Assembly: GCF_000786105.1 (NCBI RefSeq)
Contig: NZ_JTEV01000016.1
Location: forward strand, 124,001-188,000
Length of the DNA: 64,000 nucleotides
Source of the DNA: Bdellovibrio sp. ArHS
GTDB lineage: Bacteria; Bdellovibrionota; Bdellovibrionia; Bdellovibrionales; Bdellovibrionaceae
Direction of reading: 5' to 3'
Shown in pieces: positions 1 to 9,750 of this stretch. The position numbers were made by a program, and so were the translations under genes. Below the pieces are notes generated by a model. That model saw only the letters and a program-made list of their open reading frames with translations, was not told the DNA's origin and did no database searches. How positions within the stretch are numbered: position 1 is the stretch's first letter; each line of letters opens with the position of its first letter.

Positions 1-1027
1 TGATTGGGATAAGCGTTTGAACGCCCGGAACTCCTGAAGGACTGGAAGGATAAGGCTTTTCTTTTTCCTCTTTGGTGTGAGGCGCATGATCTGAGCCAAT
101 CACATCAACGGTGCCGTCCAAAACGGCTTTCCAAATGCGATCCAGGTGGCGCTTTTCTCGAATAGGAGGATTTTGTTGCGCATAAGTTCCCAGTTTGTCG
201 TAACAGTCAGGCGCATACAAAGTTAAATGCTGTGGAAGCACCTCGACCGTCGCGATGTCTTTTTGATCTTTTAAAAGGTCCATCTCTTCGCCGGTCGACA
301 CGTGCAAGACATGAATCTTACGACCGGTTTTGCGGGCCAGTTCTAAAAGACGGGTGGTCGAGTTCACCGCAGTTTCCACGTCTCGCCAAACGGGATGATA
401 GTGGGGATCAGCCATTTCCGTGGCGATGTGCTTGCGTTCGCGCAAGCGCATCTCGTCTTCGGAGTGAAAAATCACCCGGCGATGGCCCTGGCGAAGGATT
501 CTTTCCAAGGTTTCGTCATCTTCCACAAGCAGCGTTCCGGTGGAACTTCCCATGAAAATTTTTATCCCGGAGCAATGAGGTAAAAGTTCCAGTTCCGCGA
601 TGTTATTGACGTTGTCGTGGGCGCCGCCGATGAAGAAGGCATAGTTGCAATGCGCCCGGTTTTTAGCGCGGTTCAGTTTATCTTGAAAAGCTTCGACGGT
701 CGTGGTGCCTGGGTTGGTGTTTGGCATTTCAAAGATGCTCGTCACTCCACCGAGGATGGCTGCCCGGGTTCCGGTTTCCAGATCTTCTTTATGAGTCAAC
801 CCCGGCTCGCGAAAGTGGACCTGGCTGTCGATGACTCCCGGTAAAACATGAAGGCCCATAGCTTTGATGGTTTTTTGCGCGGGCTCTTGGATGGAGGTGG
901 CGATTTTTTCGATGCGGCCATCACGGATGCCGATGTCGGCCTGTTGTTCGATCAAACCTGTAGAGGTTGGGTGGGGCAGCAGGCAAGTTCCGCCTTGGAT
1001 GAGTAGGTCAAAAGGGCGTTGAGACAT
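1..1027 (-). CDS. pyrC: Dihydroorotase (3' end outside window)
   Basis: Catalyses ring closure of N-carbamoyl-aspartate to dihydroorotate in de novo pyrimidine synthesis (cytoplasmic). The reading frame is open to the window edge, so about 342 N-terminal residues are present and the C-terminus is missing. It has the amidohydrolase metal motif DSQVHFREPG at residues 67-76, the candidate carbamylated lysine K156 in SGIKIFMGSS, a later FHSED and LHVST, and GSDHAPH near the cut end. The first ligand of the usual DxHxH motif is Gln (Q69). I recall the same variant in Bacteroidetes-type dihydroorotases. The start at 1027 has AGGTGA a few bases upstream. It is divergent from the coiled-coil gene at 1132. 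An allantoinase or inactive paralogue is less likely because the downstream metal and carbamate residues are kept. Confidence 0.9.
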   Translation of the reverse strand, partial: MSQRPFDLLIQGGTCLLPHPTSTGLIEQQADIGIRDGRIEKIATSIQEPAQKTIKAMGLHVLPGVIDSQVHFREPGLTHKEDLETGTRAAILGGVTSIFEMPNTNPGTTTVEAFQDKLNRAKNRAHCNYAFFIGGAHDNVNNIAELELLPHCSGIKIFMGSSTGTLLVEDDETLERILRQGHRRVIFHSEDEMRLRERKHIATEMADPHYHPVWRDVETAVNSTTRLLELARKTGRKIHVLHVSTGEEMDLLKDQKDIATVEVLPQHLTLYAPDCYDKLGTYAQQNPPIREKRHLDRIWKAVLDGTVDVIGSDHAPHTKEEKEKPYPSSPSGVPGVQTLIPI

Positions 1028-1131
1028 GTATCACCTCGATAAGGGCTACCCTATCACTACCTTCATTCAAAGGTCCAGTAGACTTCCAGAATGTACATAG
1101 GTTGACGGAGGGGATGGGATAAGGGACAATT

Positions 1132-2136
1132 TTGACTGTGACAATGGATAAATTCCTCTCCTTCTGGGATCATTATAATACGCTCATCATCGAGGGCTTG
1201 ATTGCTCTTGTGATTCTTCTGTCTCTTTTCCTGGCCTATCGCAGTTTTTTTGCGAAAAGATCCAAAGAGGAAGGAGCCGAATCTCATAGTGGATTGGATG
1301 CGGCTCAATTGGAAAAAACCTTACAAAAAATTTTAGAAAATCAACAAGTCTCGGGCGGAGTAAGCAAAACCTCGCGCGCCGCTTCGACGGATGATTTAAG
1401 CACCGATGTTGATTTAGAAGCGATGGAACGAACACCTGTTTCTGACGCAGGGGGTGAGGCCGCTTCTGCAGAATCTGCGGCAGAGGTCGCACAGCTGCGT
1501 GCCTCATTAGGTGAAAGCTCCAAGAAAGTGGAAGCTCTTCAAGCGCAGTTGAAAGAAGCCTTGCGTGCAGCGGAAGCCGCCGCGACGGCTCAAGCGCCGG
1601 TTGCCAGTGGTGGGGAAAGTGGCGGATTGAGTGCAGCGGAAAAAGCCGAGTTGGATGGTAAGCTGCGTGATCTTGAAGCCCGTTTGGCGGAATATGAAAT
1701 TATCAGCGAAGACATTGCTGATCTATCTCGCTATCGTGAAGAAAACGAAAACCTAAGAAAAGAAATCGAAGCTTTGAAGGCGGGGGGCGCAACATCGACT
1801 GCGGCGGCTCCGCAAGAAGAGCCCGTACCAGTTCAGCCTGAAGAAGCACCCGCAGAACCAAGCGTTCCCAGTGAGCCTGTGGCCGAGGAACCTCCTCCTG
1901 TCGTAGCTGTGGATGTGGCGGCGCCGGAAGCTCCAGCAGCTCCTGCCGAAACAGGTTCTGCTGATTTGATTGATGATGAGTTGATGAAAGAGTTTGCAGC
2001 AGCCGTTGAAGGTCAAAAGGCCTTAGATAAAGCGGCTGAAAAAGCCGGGGACGGCAGCGAAAAAGCTGCTGCAACTGGTGATGAAACTGACAAGCTGATG
2101 AATGAGTTCGAAAACTTCGTTTCTAAAAAGAGCTAA
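1132..2136 (+). CDS. Membrane-anchored coiled-coil, Ala/Glu/Pro-rich protein
   Basis: Family not recognised. The protein has one N-terminal transmembrane segment (about residues 17-38, NTLIIEGLIALVILLSLFLA) and a basic stop-transfer YRSFFAKRSK. A charged coiled coil follows (roughly 110-230, rich in Ala, Glu and Lys), then a Pro/Glu/Ala-rich disordered stretch (about 230-290) and an acidic tail. The rest is probably cytoplasmic. The start is uncertain: TTG at 1132 is spaced 5 bases from AAGGGA, and GTG 1138 or ATG 1144 are alternatives that leave the membrane segment intact. The next gene starts immediately after the stop, so the two are probably co-transcribed. A scaffold or envelope-tethering role is only inference from composition. 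Confidence 0.8.
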   Translation: MTVTMDKFLSFWDHYNTLIIEGLIALVILLSLFLAYRSFFAKRSKEEGAESHSGLDAAQLEKTLQKILENQQVSGGVSKTSRAASTDDLSTDVDLEAMERTPVSDAGGEAASAESAAEVAQLRASLGESSKKVEALQAQLKEALRAAEAAATAQAPVASGGESGGLSAAEKAELDGKLRDLEARLAEYEIISEDIADLSRYREENENLRKEIEALKAGGATSTAAAPQEEPVPVQPEEAPAEPSVPSEPVAEEPPPVVAVDVAAPEAPAAPAETGSADLIDDELMKEFAAAVEGQKALDKAAEKAGDGSEKAAATGDETDKLMNEFENFVSKKS

Positions 2137-2139
2137 GTG

Positions 2140-2874
2140 ATGAGTAAAATTCTTGTGGCTTCCATAGTGTTTGCTGGACTTTCTTCAAGTACTTTCGCAG
2201 TCGCAGCCAAACCTTCATCCAGTACTTTAACTTCAGCGATGGAAGTTCTTAAGCTTCCAAGTGAAAACCGTCGCATGGCCATTCATAGCCAGGGTGACAA
2301 ACACTACTCTCATTTTATTTCTGTCGCTTTCAGTGAGTCCCAACCCATGAGTCTGCGCTGGCGTGCTTTGATGGCAGCCGCCGAAGCACGCGGAGAAAAA
2401 GCGACACCAGATTTACTCAAAGCGGGAACTCACAAACAATGGTATATGCGAAATGCAGCCTTGGTGGCCTTAACAGAGGTGAACCCTTTGCAGGGACAGA
2501 AGCTTGCCATGCAGCTTCTTAAAGACAAAGCCTTGGTGGTGCGTTCTGCCGCAGTCAATGCTCTTGAAAAAAACGTCAGTTCTGAAACGCGCGATCTTTT
2601 ATGGGAAGAGCTGAACCAAAAGTATAATTTCAAGAACTCGCAAAGCCTGTGGATTCGCCACCAGATCGTGGAAGTTTTGGCAAAAAAACCGGCCAATCAT
2701 GAGCTGAAGATTTTTGCGGGCCTTCTTTCTGACAAGGATCAAAGAGTGCAATTGCCGGCCGTGCGTGGTCTGGAAAAACTGACGGGCGTGAAGTTGGATA
2801 AGTCGCAAATGCCGGTCACGGCGCTGGTCGGAATGTGGAAGGACTATCTTAAGAAAGAAAAGATCGCTCTTTAG
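2140..2874 (+). CDS. Secreted HEAT-repeat-like protein
   Basis: 244 residues with a cleavable signal peptide (hydrophobic core ILVASIVFAGLSSSTFA, then AVAAKPSS). The rest is alpha-helical with repeats resembling HEAT/PBS-lyase units: stretches such as LRWRALMAAAEA, WYMRNAALVALTE, LVVRSAAVNALEKN and RVQLPAVRGLEKL recur about every 35-40 residues. It is likely a periplasmic protein-interaction module with no catalytic signature. ATG 2140 is preferred over GTG 2137. It follows the coiled-coil gene with only a few bases between and probably shares its transcript. Its stop overlaps the convergent lipoprotein gene by four bases. Confidence 0.8.
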   Translation: MSKILVASIVFAGLSSSTFAVAAKPSSSTLTSAMEVLKLPSENRRMAIHSQGDKHYSHFISVAFSESQPMSLRWRALMAAAEARGEKATPDLLKAGTHKQWYMRNAALVALTEVNPLQGQKLAMQLLKDKALVVRSAAVNALEKNVSSETRDLLWEELNQKYNFKNSQSLWIRHQIVEVLAKKPANHELKIFAGLLSDKDQRVQLPAVRGLEKLTGVKLDKSQMPVTALVGMWKDYLKKEKIAL

Positions 2875-3383
2875 TTGGTGCGTTTTAAAGCTTCGTTAAT
2901 CAGCAATTCGCGTTCAATACGATAGAAAATGATCTTTTCCTCAAGACCATCGGATTCCATCGACTCAGGCTCGGAAAAGAAATCTCTTAAAATTTCCATT
3001 CTTTTATCAATCGTGACCCGCGTGGATTCGCGGCCCTGGGTCGTGCCTTTGGCAAAGGTCAGAATCAATTTATAACGGATGCCGCTGGAAGGCGGGCGTT
3101 GTTCATTGGGTGGCAGCCAGCCGTCAAGCCCCTTGATGTATTCGGTTTCGATGACGCCCGTGTCTTGGTTTTCTTGCGCGATAGGATATTTCAGAACAGC
3201 GTGCGCCGCTCGCCAGACAGAATCATAAGAGGCAAAGAAAACTTTTTGTTTGCTGATTTGTCCCATGCGCTGATGGGCAGATGGCTTTTTATCAAACAGG
3301 CTGCAACCAAATAGTGTGCAGCCTGTGAGAATCACAAGTAATACGAGAATTTTCTTAGAAAGAGACCGAACTGTGTGTGACAT
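2871..3383 (-). CDS. Outer-membrane-type lipoprotein, unknown function
   Basis: About 170 residues with a lipoprotein signal peptide. Two possible lipidation cysteines lie close together, LTGC and LFGC; LTGC fits the lipobox better. The mature part has alternating beta-type segments (FASYDSVWRAAHAVLKYPI, GVIETEYIKG, IRYKLILTFAKG, STRVTIDKRM) and a helical C-terminus. The opening FASYDSVWRAA resembles small BamC/NlpB-like or DUF3576-type folds, but that is a guess. The start is inside the end of the upstream lipoprotein gene: ATG 3383 overlaps it by 29 bases, and ATG 3398 is also possible. The overlap suggests translational coupling in a two-gene operon. Confidence 0.75.
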   Translation of the reverse strand: MSHTVRSLSKKILVLLVILTGCTLFGCSLFDKKPSAHQRMGQISKQKVFFASYDSVWRAAHAVLKYPIAQENQDTGVIETEYIKGLDGWLPPNEQRPPSSGIRYKLILTFAKGTTQGRESTRVTIDKRMEILRDFFSEPESMESDGLEEKIIFYRIERELLINEALKRTN

Positions 3384-4797
3384 GTGTTGCGGCTTCAATC
3401 ATAGCAGGGCCGACAGGGGCTTGGGAAGCAGTTTGGGAGCCAACAAAGTTCACTTCCCAACGTTTTTTACCAGCAATCGCCTGATCATTTGGCCATTGGG
3501 GCAGTTTCATACGCTCAAGCCAGTTTTGAGAGTAAACTTCCCATTGTGGATGAAGGATTTTAACTTTCGCATTGCCTTGGACAACTTCCTCTTCTTTGGA
3601 AAGAACCGAGTACGTGGCGATCGGATTCACGCCCGCGATCGTGTTGAACTTAGGCATCAGGATTTCTCCGTCAGCGGCAATCGTTGGGTCGGCAATCAAG
3701 GGCAGCATCTCAGGCGTTGTGCCGGTTGTGAATGGCAGAAGAGCGGCGCTCATACGATCGTTGTCATTCTTCATGTCTGCCGTTCTTTTAAGCACACCAA
3801 GAATCTTTTGGTCTGAGCCCGTCAGCGCGTTCAGGTTTGCCGATTTGCCTTGCGCGATCTTTTTCACATCCGTAGGAATCATGTAGCCCGACTGATTGGC
3901 GATACCCACCGCGATAAACATTTCGTCTGCGCGAAATTGCGGGGCCGTGACCGCTTTGGCTTCGGTGAAATTCAGCTCGCGTGTCGGCATATCCAGCTTT
4001 GTTTGGCCCGATTTGACTTCGATATCGCGAATTGCTCCGCCGGTGATTTTGAAATCGTTGATCAGCTCATAGAATTCGGCGCCGCCGCGAAGGGCGTCGA
4101 CAGTGGATTTAAACGGGAAGCGGCCGCGAGCTGCAAAAACGCGATTGATCCCTTGCTGGCCATAATAGATACGATAATGGGGTTTATCCAAAGTGATCGT
4201 GAACAGCGAATACTTTTCGCTTTGTTTGGGAAGCGAGATATTGGCGGGAACATCGATATCTTGTCCCATTGCTGAAATTCGATCCGTTTGCGGGCTGATC
4301 ACTTTATTAATGTCAAAAGCCAGCATATCGAGTTTTGTGAACGCAGGCATCACCAAGGCGAAATCCACGAAGCCGTCTTTATCCTGGATCGGAAGGCCCG
4401 AGGAAACCCCTTTGACTTCATACTGAGTCCTGGTGGGTTGCGTGCGCAGCTTGAAGGTGAGTGGGCCTGGTTCTTGAGCAAAATAAGTCGCGCGAACATA
4501 GCCCGGAGCGCTCACGGTCACAGCCTCCACTGTCGTCCATGCCGCCGGAAGAGCTACTTGGCCGTTAGCATCCGTCGTTAGAAAATTGCCTGAAAAAGGA
4601 GCATCCAAAGCGTCGCCGATCAAAATTTGAGCATTTTGAATCGGGGAGCCGTCGACGGCCGTGATCGAGATAACTTGGGCTTCTTGCGTCCAGAAAAGGC
4701 TGCTGACGTCGCCAGATGTGGGTTTTTTTGGCTTATTGTCCTTGGAACAACCAATAAGGACCGCCGGCACAGCCAGTGCCATCATAAGTTTTTTCAT
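3355..4797 (-). CDS. Lipoprotein with N-terminal carboxypeptidase-regulatory-like domain
   Basis: 480 residues with a lipoprotein signal MKKLMMALAVPAVLIGC (lipobox LIGC, Cys17). Residues about 35-120 look like a small beta-sandwich of the CarboxypepD_reg/Ig type: VISITAVDGSPIQNAQILIG, then TTDANGQVALPAAW and VTVSAPGYVRATY. The remainder is beta-rich and not recognised. There is no catalytic motif. It overlaps the start of the smaller lipoprotein gene downstream, so the pair is probably one operon transcribed leftward from the region before the tRNA. A structural or adhesive surface role is inferred from the fold type only. Confidence 0.8.
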   Translation of the reverse strand: MKKLMMALAVPAVLIGCSKDNKPKKPTSGDVSSLFWTQEAQVISITAVDGSPIQNAQILIGDALDAPFSGNFLTTDANGQVALPAAWTTVEAVTVSAPGYVRATYFAQEPGPLTFKLRTQPTRTQYEVKGVSSGLPIQDKDGFVDFALVMPAFTKLDMLAFDINKVISPQTDRISAMGQDIDVPANISLPKQSEKYSLFTITLDKPHYRIYYGQQGINRVFAARGRFPFKSTVDALRGGAEFYELINDFKITGGAIRDIEVKSGQTKLDMPTRELNFTEAKAVTAPQFRADEMFIAVGIANQSGYMIPTDVKKIAQGKSANLNALTGSDQKILGVLKRTADMKNDNDRMSAALLPFTTGTTPEMLPLIADPTIAADGEILMPKFNTIAGVNPIATYSVLSKEEEVVQGNAKVKILHPQWEVYSQNWLERMKLPQWPNDQAIAGKKRWEVNFVGSQTASQAPVGPAMIEAATHVTHSSVSF

Positions 4798-4924
4798 AGT
4801 ATTTCCCCCTCCGTGGTTTTCTTACTACACCTGTCATTGCAGTGTGAGAATCCAGCCGGGTCAAGACCTAAGGCGAGGAAAGATAGGAATATTTAAATTT
4901 CGCATTATAACGCGAAGCCCATTA

Positions 4925-4953
4925 TTGACTTACTGCACTCCAACAATTAAAAA
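4925..4953 (+). promoter_or_regulatory. Candidate sigma-70 promoter of the tRNA
   Basis: A TTGACT -35 element (4925-4930) is followed after 17 bases by TAAAAA (4948-4953), about 40 bases upstream of the tRNA. The -35 is good and the -10 is only fair. Confidence 0.45.
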
Positions 4954-4994
4954 TCGTGCCTCACGCATCGGGCAACCTTTTGCGTGATTCGTGT

Positions 4995-5071
<77 letters not shown>

Positions 5072-5084
5072 ATCTTTTTTAGAA

Positions 5085-5112
5085 AGCCTTCGGTTTGCCG
5101 AGGGCTTTTTGT
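5085..5112 (+). terminator. Intrinsic terminator after tRNA-Met
   Basis: AGCCTTCGG (5085-5093) pairs with CCGAGGGCT (5098-5106) around a TTTG loop, with one G-T pair, and runs into a T tract. It ends the tRNA transcript and may also protect the convergent exporter operon. Confidence 0.8.
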
Positions 5113-5158
5113 TTTTTCGGGGTTCCTGTTGAGGTGGACGCAGTCCCGCGGCCTCTTA

Positions 5159-6049
5159 CTACTGACGTTGTTTTTGATCAGCTCTCTTGACCTTTGCGCC
5201 ATCCTTTAACGTGTCGTCGGGGAACATGACGACTTCGTCCTCTGGATTCAGTCCATTTTCTAAAATGGCTTCTTTTTCATTTTTATTACCAATGAGTACT
5301 TCTTTTGCGTGGACCTTGTTGTTTTCAACTTTGTAGACCTTCCACGTGTCGCCGTCTTTGAAGAGTGCGCCTAGGGGGATCTTTAAAACGTTTTTGGCTT
5401 CGTAGACTTTGATGAAGAGTTCGGTGTGGAAGTTGTCGCCAATAAGAGTTTTTGGTTGCTGGGTAAACTTCATGTGAATGTCGGTTTTTTCTTCTTCCAC
5501 ACCCAGTGCTGAGGTTTCGACGTAACCGGCTCGGCTAATAAGCACAACCTGGGCTGGAATTAATTCGCCGGATCCAATGCCTGTGACTTTGACAGGAGCA
5601 CCTACGGAAACCCTGGTGGCATCAGTTGTTAAGGCTTTTGCGATAATTTCAAAATTGTCGGCGTCGATGATGTCAATGATGGGCTCACCTCTTTGAATGG
5701 GGCCGGCGGATTCGCGATGGACTTTAGAAACAACTCCAGCAACGGGACTTTTTATGGTTCTTTTAAAATCCCACTTTAAAGTTGAAATATATTGTCCTTT
5801 TTTTAGATGATCGCCCACTTTCAAATCAACTCTTTCAAGATCACCAGTGGTAAAAGCAGTCACGGTTGTTTTGGTCTTTGATTTAATAACACCGTCGACG
5901 CGTAGGTATTCTTCGAAATCTCCTTTTTCTATTTTGACCGTGTTGACGAAAACGGATTTTTCCCTGAAAAGAAGCCATAAAGAGACAGCCAGTAAAACTA
6001 TTAAGGATCCGTAGATAAATCGGGAAAAAAAACGAACCTTTGATGGCAT
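5159..6049 (-). CDS. MacA/HlyD-like periplasmic adaptor subunit
   Basis: 296-residue membrane fusion protein that links the inner-membrane ABC exporter to an outer-membrane channel or acts as its periplasmic chaperone. It has an N-terminal anchor (about residues 13-28, YGSLIVLLAVSLWLLF) and a barrel-sandwich half (GVIKSKTKTTVTAFTTGDLERVDLKVGDHLKKGQ). The second lipoyl half is IKSPVAGVVSKVHRESAGPIQRGEPI, followed by beta-barrel and membrane-proximal domains. The alpha-helical hairpin is almost absent, so it is shorter than E. coli MacA (about 370) and may not reach a TolC-type channel. It is the last gene of a three-gene leftward operon, one base after the permease. Confidence 0.87.
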   Translation of the reverse strand: MPSKVRFFSRFIYGSLIVLLAVSLWLLFREKSVFVNTVKIEKGDFEEYLRVDGVIKSKTKTTVTAFTTGDLERVDLKVGDHLKKGQYISTLKWDFKRTIKSPVAGVVSKVHRESAGPIQRGEPIIDIIDADNFEIIAKALTTDATRVSVGAPVKVTGIGSGELIPAQVVLISRAGYVETSALGVEEEKTDIHMKFTQQPKTLIGDNFHTELFIKVYEAKNVLKIPLGALFKDGDTWKVYKVENNKVHAKEVLIGNKNEKEAILENGLNPEDEVVMFPDDTLKDGAKVKRADQKQRQ

Positions 6050-6050
6050 A

Positions 6051-8411
6051 TCAATCCCTAACCTTCAGAGCTTCTGCCATGCTCAATGAACGTACTTTCT
6101 TATAAAGAAAAAATCCCGTCACTGCATAGATGATGACAATAGTAACAATGGCTTTGGCGTAAGTCTCAGTGTTAATTACTAGGGGAAAACTAAAGGTGTC
6201 GGTATGTATCCAGACAGTACTAAGATAGGACAGCCCATATCCAAGAGCCAAGCCCGGGAACAATGCGGCTAAAACTTGAAAACCCAATTCTAAATAGAGG
6301 ACCCTAAAAGTTTCGGGTATATCAAAGCCCATGATTCGCATACTGGCCAGTTCCCAAGATTTTTCGGAAAGAGTTATTCTTGCCATGTTAAATAGAACCG
6401 CCGCTGAAATTGTCATTGCAAAAAGCACTAAAACAACCGTGAACGTTTGGATCATGTCAGATAAATTTTTTGTAAAGCTCTCAAGCAGAAGCTTGCGGAC
6501 GCCGATAGAGGCAACCTCTGGAAACTCTTTAAGTTTAATATAGACTTCGTTGTTCCAGCGAGGATCTACCTTCAGATAAACGGTGTTGATATTGGGTTGC
6601 TCAGAAAGCCATCGGTGCAGGTCTGACTTGTTTGCATAGACTGATGCGCCGACCACATCTTCAATAAACCCACCGACTACCGCAGAGAATTTCGGCTTAC
6701 TGCGATCGGTCAGTTCAAAATAGACAGTGTCTCCGACTTTTATCCCATATTTTTTGTTGAAGTACTGACTGAGAATAACTTGATTTTCTTTGGGCTGAAG
6801 ATGCATCCCTTCTTTATCAATCATGGGTCTTAATGAATCGGCGTTTTCTCGTGAGTTTATAACGGTGATCTTTTCTATATTCTTATAAGTCATTTTTACG
6901 GGAGCCGTTCGGAGGCCTTCAATAAGATAGACGCCCTTGATACGTGCTAGTTCTTGAATTACATCTTCTTTGCGGGGATGAAGAAAAGAAATTTCCATAT
7001 CTTCATGGCTGGACTCGCGAAATTGGCGTTGCACCATGAAATCGACCATGTCGGTCCAAAAACTTCCGTTAATCAGAATGCCTATGGCTGCCGAGACTCC
7101 AAGAATGGACAAAAAGGTTCTCCATGGTTTTGCCAGAACATTTCTTAAGATCATCTTTGTTTGTATGTCTTTGAATTGCAGCAATTGCCATTTTTCAAAG
7201 ACACTTTGGCTGAACTTCGCGGGAGCGGGCGGGCGCATCGCTTCTGCCGGTTGCAGAGTGAAAACTTTAAATAAAGAAATAGAGGAGGCGATCCAGCCCG
7301 GCAAGAATCCCGCAAGTGTTCCTATCACCACAGCCTGAGGCGAGAGACTGAAGTCAATACTGGGAAAGTGAAAATAGCGGGCATACAAATAAGCATACCA
7401 CTGACCAATCCCATAGGCGAAAACAAGCGCGGGGACAATGCCAAGGAAAAGTATAATACTGACAAGTTTAAGATAATAGAGTGCCAAGCTGAAAGAGGTG
7501 TATCCTAAGGACTTTAAGGTCGCTATTTGGGCCCGATGCAGGCTGATCAGTCGGCTTAGAACTGTGTAAAGTATAAATGTCGAAACGATGATGAATATAG
7601 CCGGGACGACAATCGACATTGAACGTTGTTGCCGAATCTCATCTTCAATAAACATATTACTGATCTGTTTTGATCGGTCGTAAGATCCCGTGGAACCATA
7701 CACCGCAAGAAGCTGGTCGATTTTAAGACGGACGCTATCCACATCATCGGTTTTTTTTACCGAGGCGACGATATTGTTAAATGAATCCTGCATATCACCC
7801 AAGCGTGAAAGTTCCTTTTTATCCACCCATAAGATGCCAAAGTGCAGATCATCGGGAAAGGGTACAAGGGGGCTCAGAGCGTAAACATATTCAGGGGATA
7901 TTCCAATGCCAGAAACTTTAAAAATCTTCTTTTGCCCTTTGATCTGCAACGAGATTTGACCGCCTGGCTGAATACGATGAGCTGAAGCGAAGCTTTCATG
8001 GACAATAACTTCGGGAATAGTGCCGGGCTCAGGGAATCTCCCTTTTTTTAAATGTATCTTATTTAAGACTGAATACTCGGTAAAAGAGATAAGTCTGCCT
8101 ACGGCGGGTTCTTGCAAATCAGGAAGATCGATTAAGGCGTCAAGAATTATTCGATCTTCGAAGTGGTCAATTCCTTGAATGTTTTTAAGAGACTCAACTA
8201 CTGATTTTGGTGCCTTCACGAGCTCAGCGAAGACGTCAGGAAAATGGTATTGTTCATAATAAATCGTTTGCGCCTTTTTTAGCGTCACATAAGAACTCCA
8301 CGAGGCCACCAAGATCGCCGTCCCACACGCTAGTAAGACTGCCATCGTGATGATCTGAATGCGAAGACTGGAAATGTCACGTTGGAGTTTACGGGAAAGA
8401 GCCTTCACCAA
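6051..8411 (-). CDS. ABC exporter permease, FtsX/MacB-type (duplicated FtsX domains)
   Basis: 786-residue inner-membrane permease with two MacB_PCD/FtsX units in tandem, as in LolCDE/MacB-family mechanotransmission exporters of the large ~800-residue class. One transmembrane helix (about 18-38) precedes a periplasmic domain. Three helices follow (about 270-375, with [20 protein letters not shown] and [18 protein letters not shown]), then a second anchor ([18 protein letters not shown], about 430-447). A second periplasmic domain and three C-terminal helices (about 660-775) complete it. The conserved cytoplasmic coupling segments are [15 protein letters not shown] and [17 protein letters not shown]. 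Its start overlaps the ATPase gene by seven bases. The substrate is unknown; lipoproteins, peptides or drugs are all possible. Confidence 0.88.
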   Translation of the reverse strand: MVKALSRKLQRDISSLRIQIITMAVLLACGTAILVASWSSYVTLKKAQTIYYEQYHFPDVFAELVKAPKSVVESLKNIQGIDHFEDRIILDALIDLPDLQEPAVGRLISFTEYSVLNKIHLKKGRFPEPGTIPEVIVHESFASAHRIQPGGQISLQIKGQKKIFKVSGIGISPEYVYALSPLVPFPDDLHFGILWVDKKELSRLGDMQDSFNNIVASVKKTDDVDSVRLKIDQLLAVYGSTGSYDRSKQISNMFIEDEIRQQRSMSIVVPAIFIIVSTFILYTVLSRLISLHRAQIATLKSLGYTSFSLALYYLKLVSIILFLGIVPALVFAYGIGQWYAYLYARYFHFPSIDFSLSPQAVVIGTLAGFLPGWIASSISLFKVFTLQPAEAMRPPAPAKFSQSVFEKWQLLQFKDIQTKMILRNVLAKPWRTFLSILGVSAAIGILINGSFWTDMVDFMVQRQFRESSHEDMEISFLHPRKEDVIQELARIKGVYLIEGLRTAPVKMTYKNIEKITVINSRENADSLRPMIDKEGMHLQPKENQVILSQYFNKKYGIKVGDTVYFELTDRSKPKFSAVVGGFIEDVVGASVYANKSDLHRWLSEQPNINTVYLKVDPRWNNEVYIKLKEFPEVASIGVRKLLLESFTKNLSDMIQTFTVVLVLFAMTISAAVLFNMARITLSEKSWELASMRIMGFDIPETFRVLYLELGFQVLAALFPGLALGYGLSYLSTVWIHTDTFSFPLVINTETYAKAIVTIVIIYAVTGFFLYKKVRSLSMAEALKVRD

Positions 8412-9115
8412 AACACCTCCTCGATGGGAATTTTTTTGGTGTTTCGTTCCTGCTTTATGACCTTGCCATCGCCAAGATAGATCACTCGGTCTGCTAGATT
8501 TGCAATCGCAGAGTTGTGGGTGATAACTATCACCAAAGTGCCTAATTCTTTATGCACTTTATCGATGGCTTGAAGCACTAGTTTTCCAGTCTGTAGATCC
8601 AGAGCGCCTGTCGGTTCATCGCACAATAAAAGTTGGGGTCTTTTGGCAATGGCTCTGGCGATAGCCACCCTTTGTTGTTCGCCCCCTGAAAGTTGCGAGG
8701 GAAAAAAATCTTTGCGGTCTTTAAGTCCCACCAATGCCAAGGCTTCCAGGCTGGGCATTGGTGAAATTGAGATGTCGGTCACCAGGTTCACATTTTCTAT
8801 AGCGGAAAGATTTGGGATAAGATTGTAAAACTGAAAGACAAATCCAATGTGATCTCTTCGGTACTGGGTTAGAATTTTGTTCGTGGACTCGGATAGAACA
8901 TTTTCTTTGTATTTAACCCTGCCAGCCGATGGCGTATCCAATCCGCCAATAATGTTTAGCAAAGTGGACTTGCCACTTCCTGAGGCGCCCAGCAGAACGA
9001 CGAATTCACCGTCGTAAAGCTCAAGGTCCACTCCTCGCAGCGCCTGAATTTTCACTTCCCCCATGAGATATTCTTTAGTCAGGTTTTCGCATGTCAAAAT
9101 AGGCCGCGGCGCCAT
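8405..9115 (-). CDS. ABC exporter ATPase, MacB/LolD-type
   Basis: About 236-residue nucleotide-binding subunit. It has Walker [10 protein letters not shown] (about residues 43-51), a Q-loop [17 protein letters not shown], the signature [15 protein letters not shown], Walker [13 protein letters not shown] and the H-loop VIVITHN. FYNLIP and DEPTGALD are typical of the LolD/MacB/FtsE group. The ATG at 9115 is preferred over the in-frame TTG at 9118 and has GGGAG upstream. It is first in the operon with the FtsX-type permease and the adaptor, which makes the set a tripartite MacAB-like system. A consensus-like promoter lies just upstream. Confidence 0.92.
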   Translation of the reverse strand: MAPRPILTCENLTKEYLMGEVKIQALRGVDLELYDGEFVVLLGASGSGKSTLLNIIGGLDTPSAGRVKYKENVLSESTNKILTQYRRDHIGFVFQFYNLIPNLSAIENVNLVTDISISPMPSLEALALVGLKDRKDFFPSQLSGGEQQRVAIARAIAKRPQLLLCDEPTGALDLQTGKLVLQAIDKVHKELGTLVIVITHNSAIANLADRVIYLGDGKVIKQERNTKKIPIEEVFW

Positions 9116-9140
9116 CAAAGCTCCCGGTTGAGTATTTTCA

Positions 9141-9171
9141 ATTATAGCTGTATGGGTATATTGGGTTTCAA
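9141..9171 (-). promoter_or_regulatory. Candidate sigma-70 promoter of the ABC exporter operon
   Basis: On the minus strand TTGAAA (9171-9166) and a perfect TATAAT (9146-9141) are separated by 19 bases, ending about 25 bases before the ATPase start. The spacer is longer than the ideal 17. Confidence 0.45.
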
Positions 9172-9286
9172 TCTGTGTTTGGACAGTTGGATAAAAGCAT
9201 TTATGTTTTCGTGCTTTTTTGATGTGAAAATAGGGCGGAAATACAGAAGATGAATAGGCTTTTCAAAAAGAATATGTTGGGGTTTT

Positions 9287-9628
9287 GTGGGCTTTAGAAG
9301 AAATGTTATTGTTGCAGGTTTTCTTATTATGTCATCGTTTGGCTTTCAAGCTAATGCCAAGGATGTCGTCTTAGATGTGCGAACACCTAAAGAGTATTCG
9401 GCGGGTCATATTCCTAATGCTCTTAATGTAGATCTTTTAAATGCGAATTTTCGCGAAAAGGTTTCCGAGCTGAGCCGTCAAGATAGTTATAAAGTTTATT
9501 GTCGTAGTGGTAATAGATCAGGTCAGGCCATCGCCATTATGCGGGAACTTGGTTTTAAGGATTTAACGAACTTAGGCAGTCTCGAAAATGCGGCCAAGGA
9601 GCTGAAAGTGAAACCGGTCGGTGAATAG
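9287..9628 (+). CDS. Periplasmic single-domain rhodanese (PspE/GlpE-like)
   Basis: 113 residues. A signal peptide (RRNVIVAGFLIMSSFGFQANA) is followed by one rhodanese domain: VVLDVRTPKEYSAGHIPNA at 27-45 and the active-site loop CRSGNRS with catalytic Cys72. Such proteins transfer sulfane sulfur from thiosulfate or carry it in the periplasm. The GTG at 9287 is the only start that keeps a full signal peptide. The upstream ATG at 9250 is in another frame and stops within a few codons. The ribosome-binding site is weak (GGGG). It stands alone, divergent from the ABC operon. Confidence 0.85.
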   Translation: MGFRRNVIVAGFLIMSSFGFQANAKDVVLDVRTPKEYSAGHIPNALNVDLLNANFREKVSELSRQDSYKVYCRSGNRSGQAIAIMRELGFKDLTNLGSLENAAKELKVKPVGE

Positions 9629-9661
9629 AAGGGCGACATTGTTTAAGGTAGACAGGTAGTA

Positions 9662-9701
9662 TTCTTCGTAGGAGACTAGCATACCCTGGCTATACGAAGA
9701 A
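9662..9701. repeat. Long hairpin upstream of the 41-residue gene
   Basis: TTCTTCGTA (9662-9670) is the exact reverse complement of TACGAAGAA (9693-9701). Inside, TAGC (9677-9680) pairs with GCTA (9689-9692). There is no T tract, so it is not a simple terminator. An ACCGATAA motif, like a sigma-28 -10 element, begins right at its end (9703-9710), but no matching -35 is present. It could be an operator or a leader structure. Confidence 0.5.
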
Positions 9702-9750
9702 AACCGATAATAGTCTGAAACTAGGTCAGCCTGCTTTTAAAAGGAATAAA

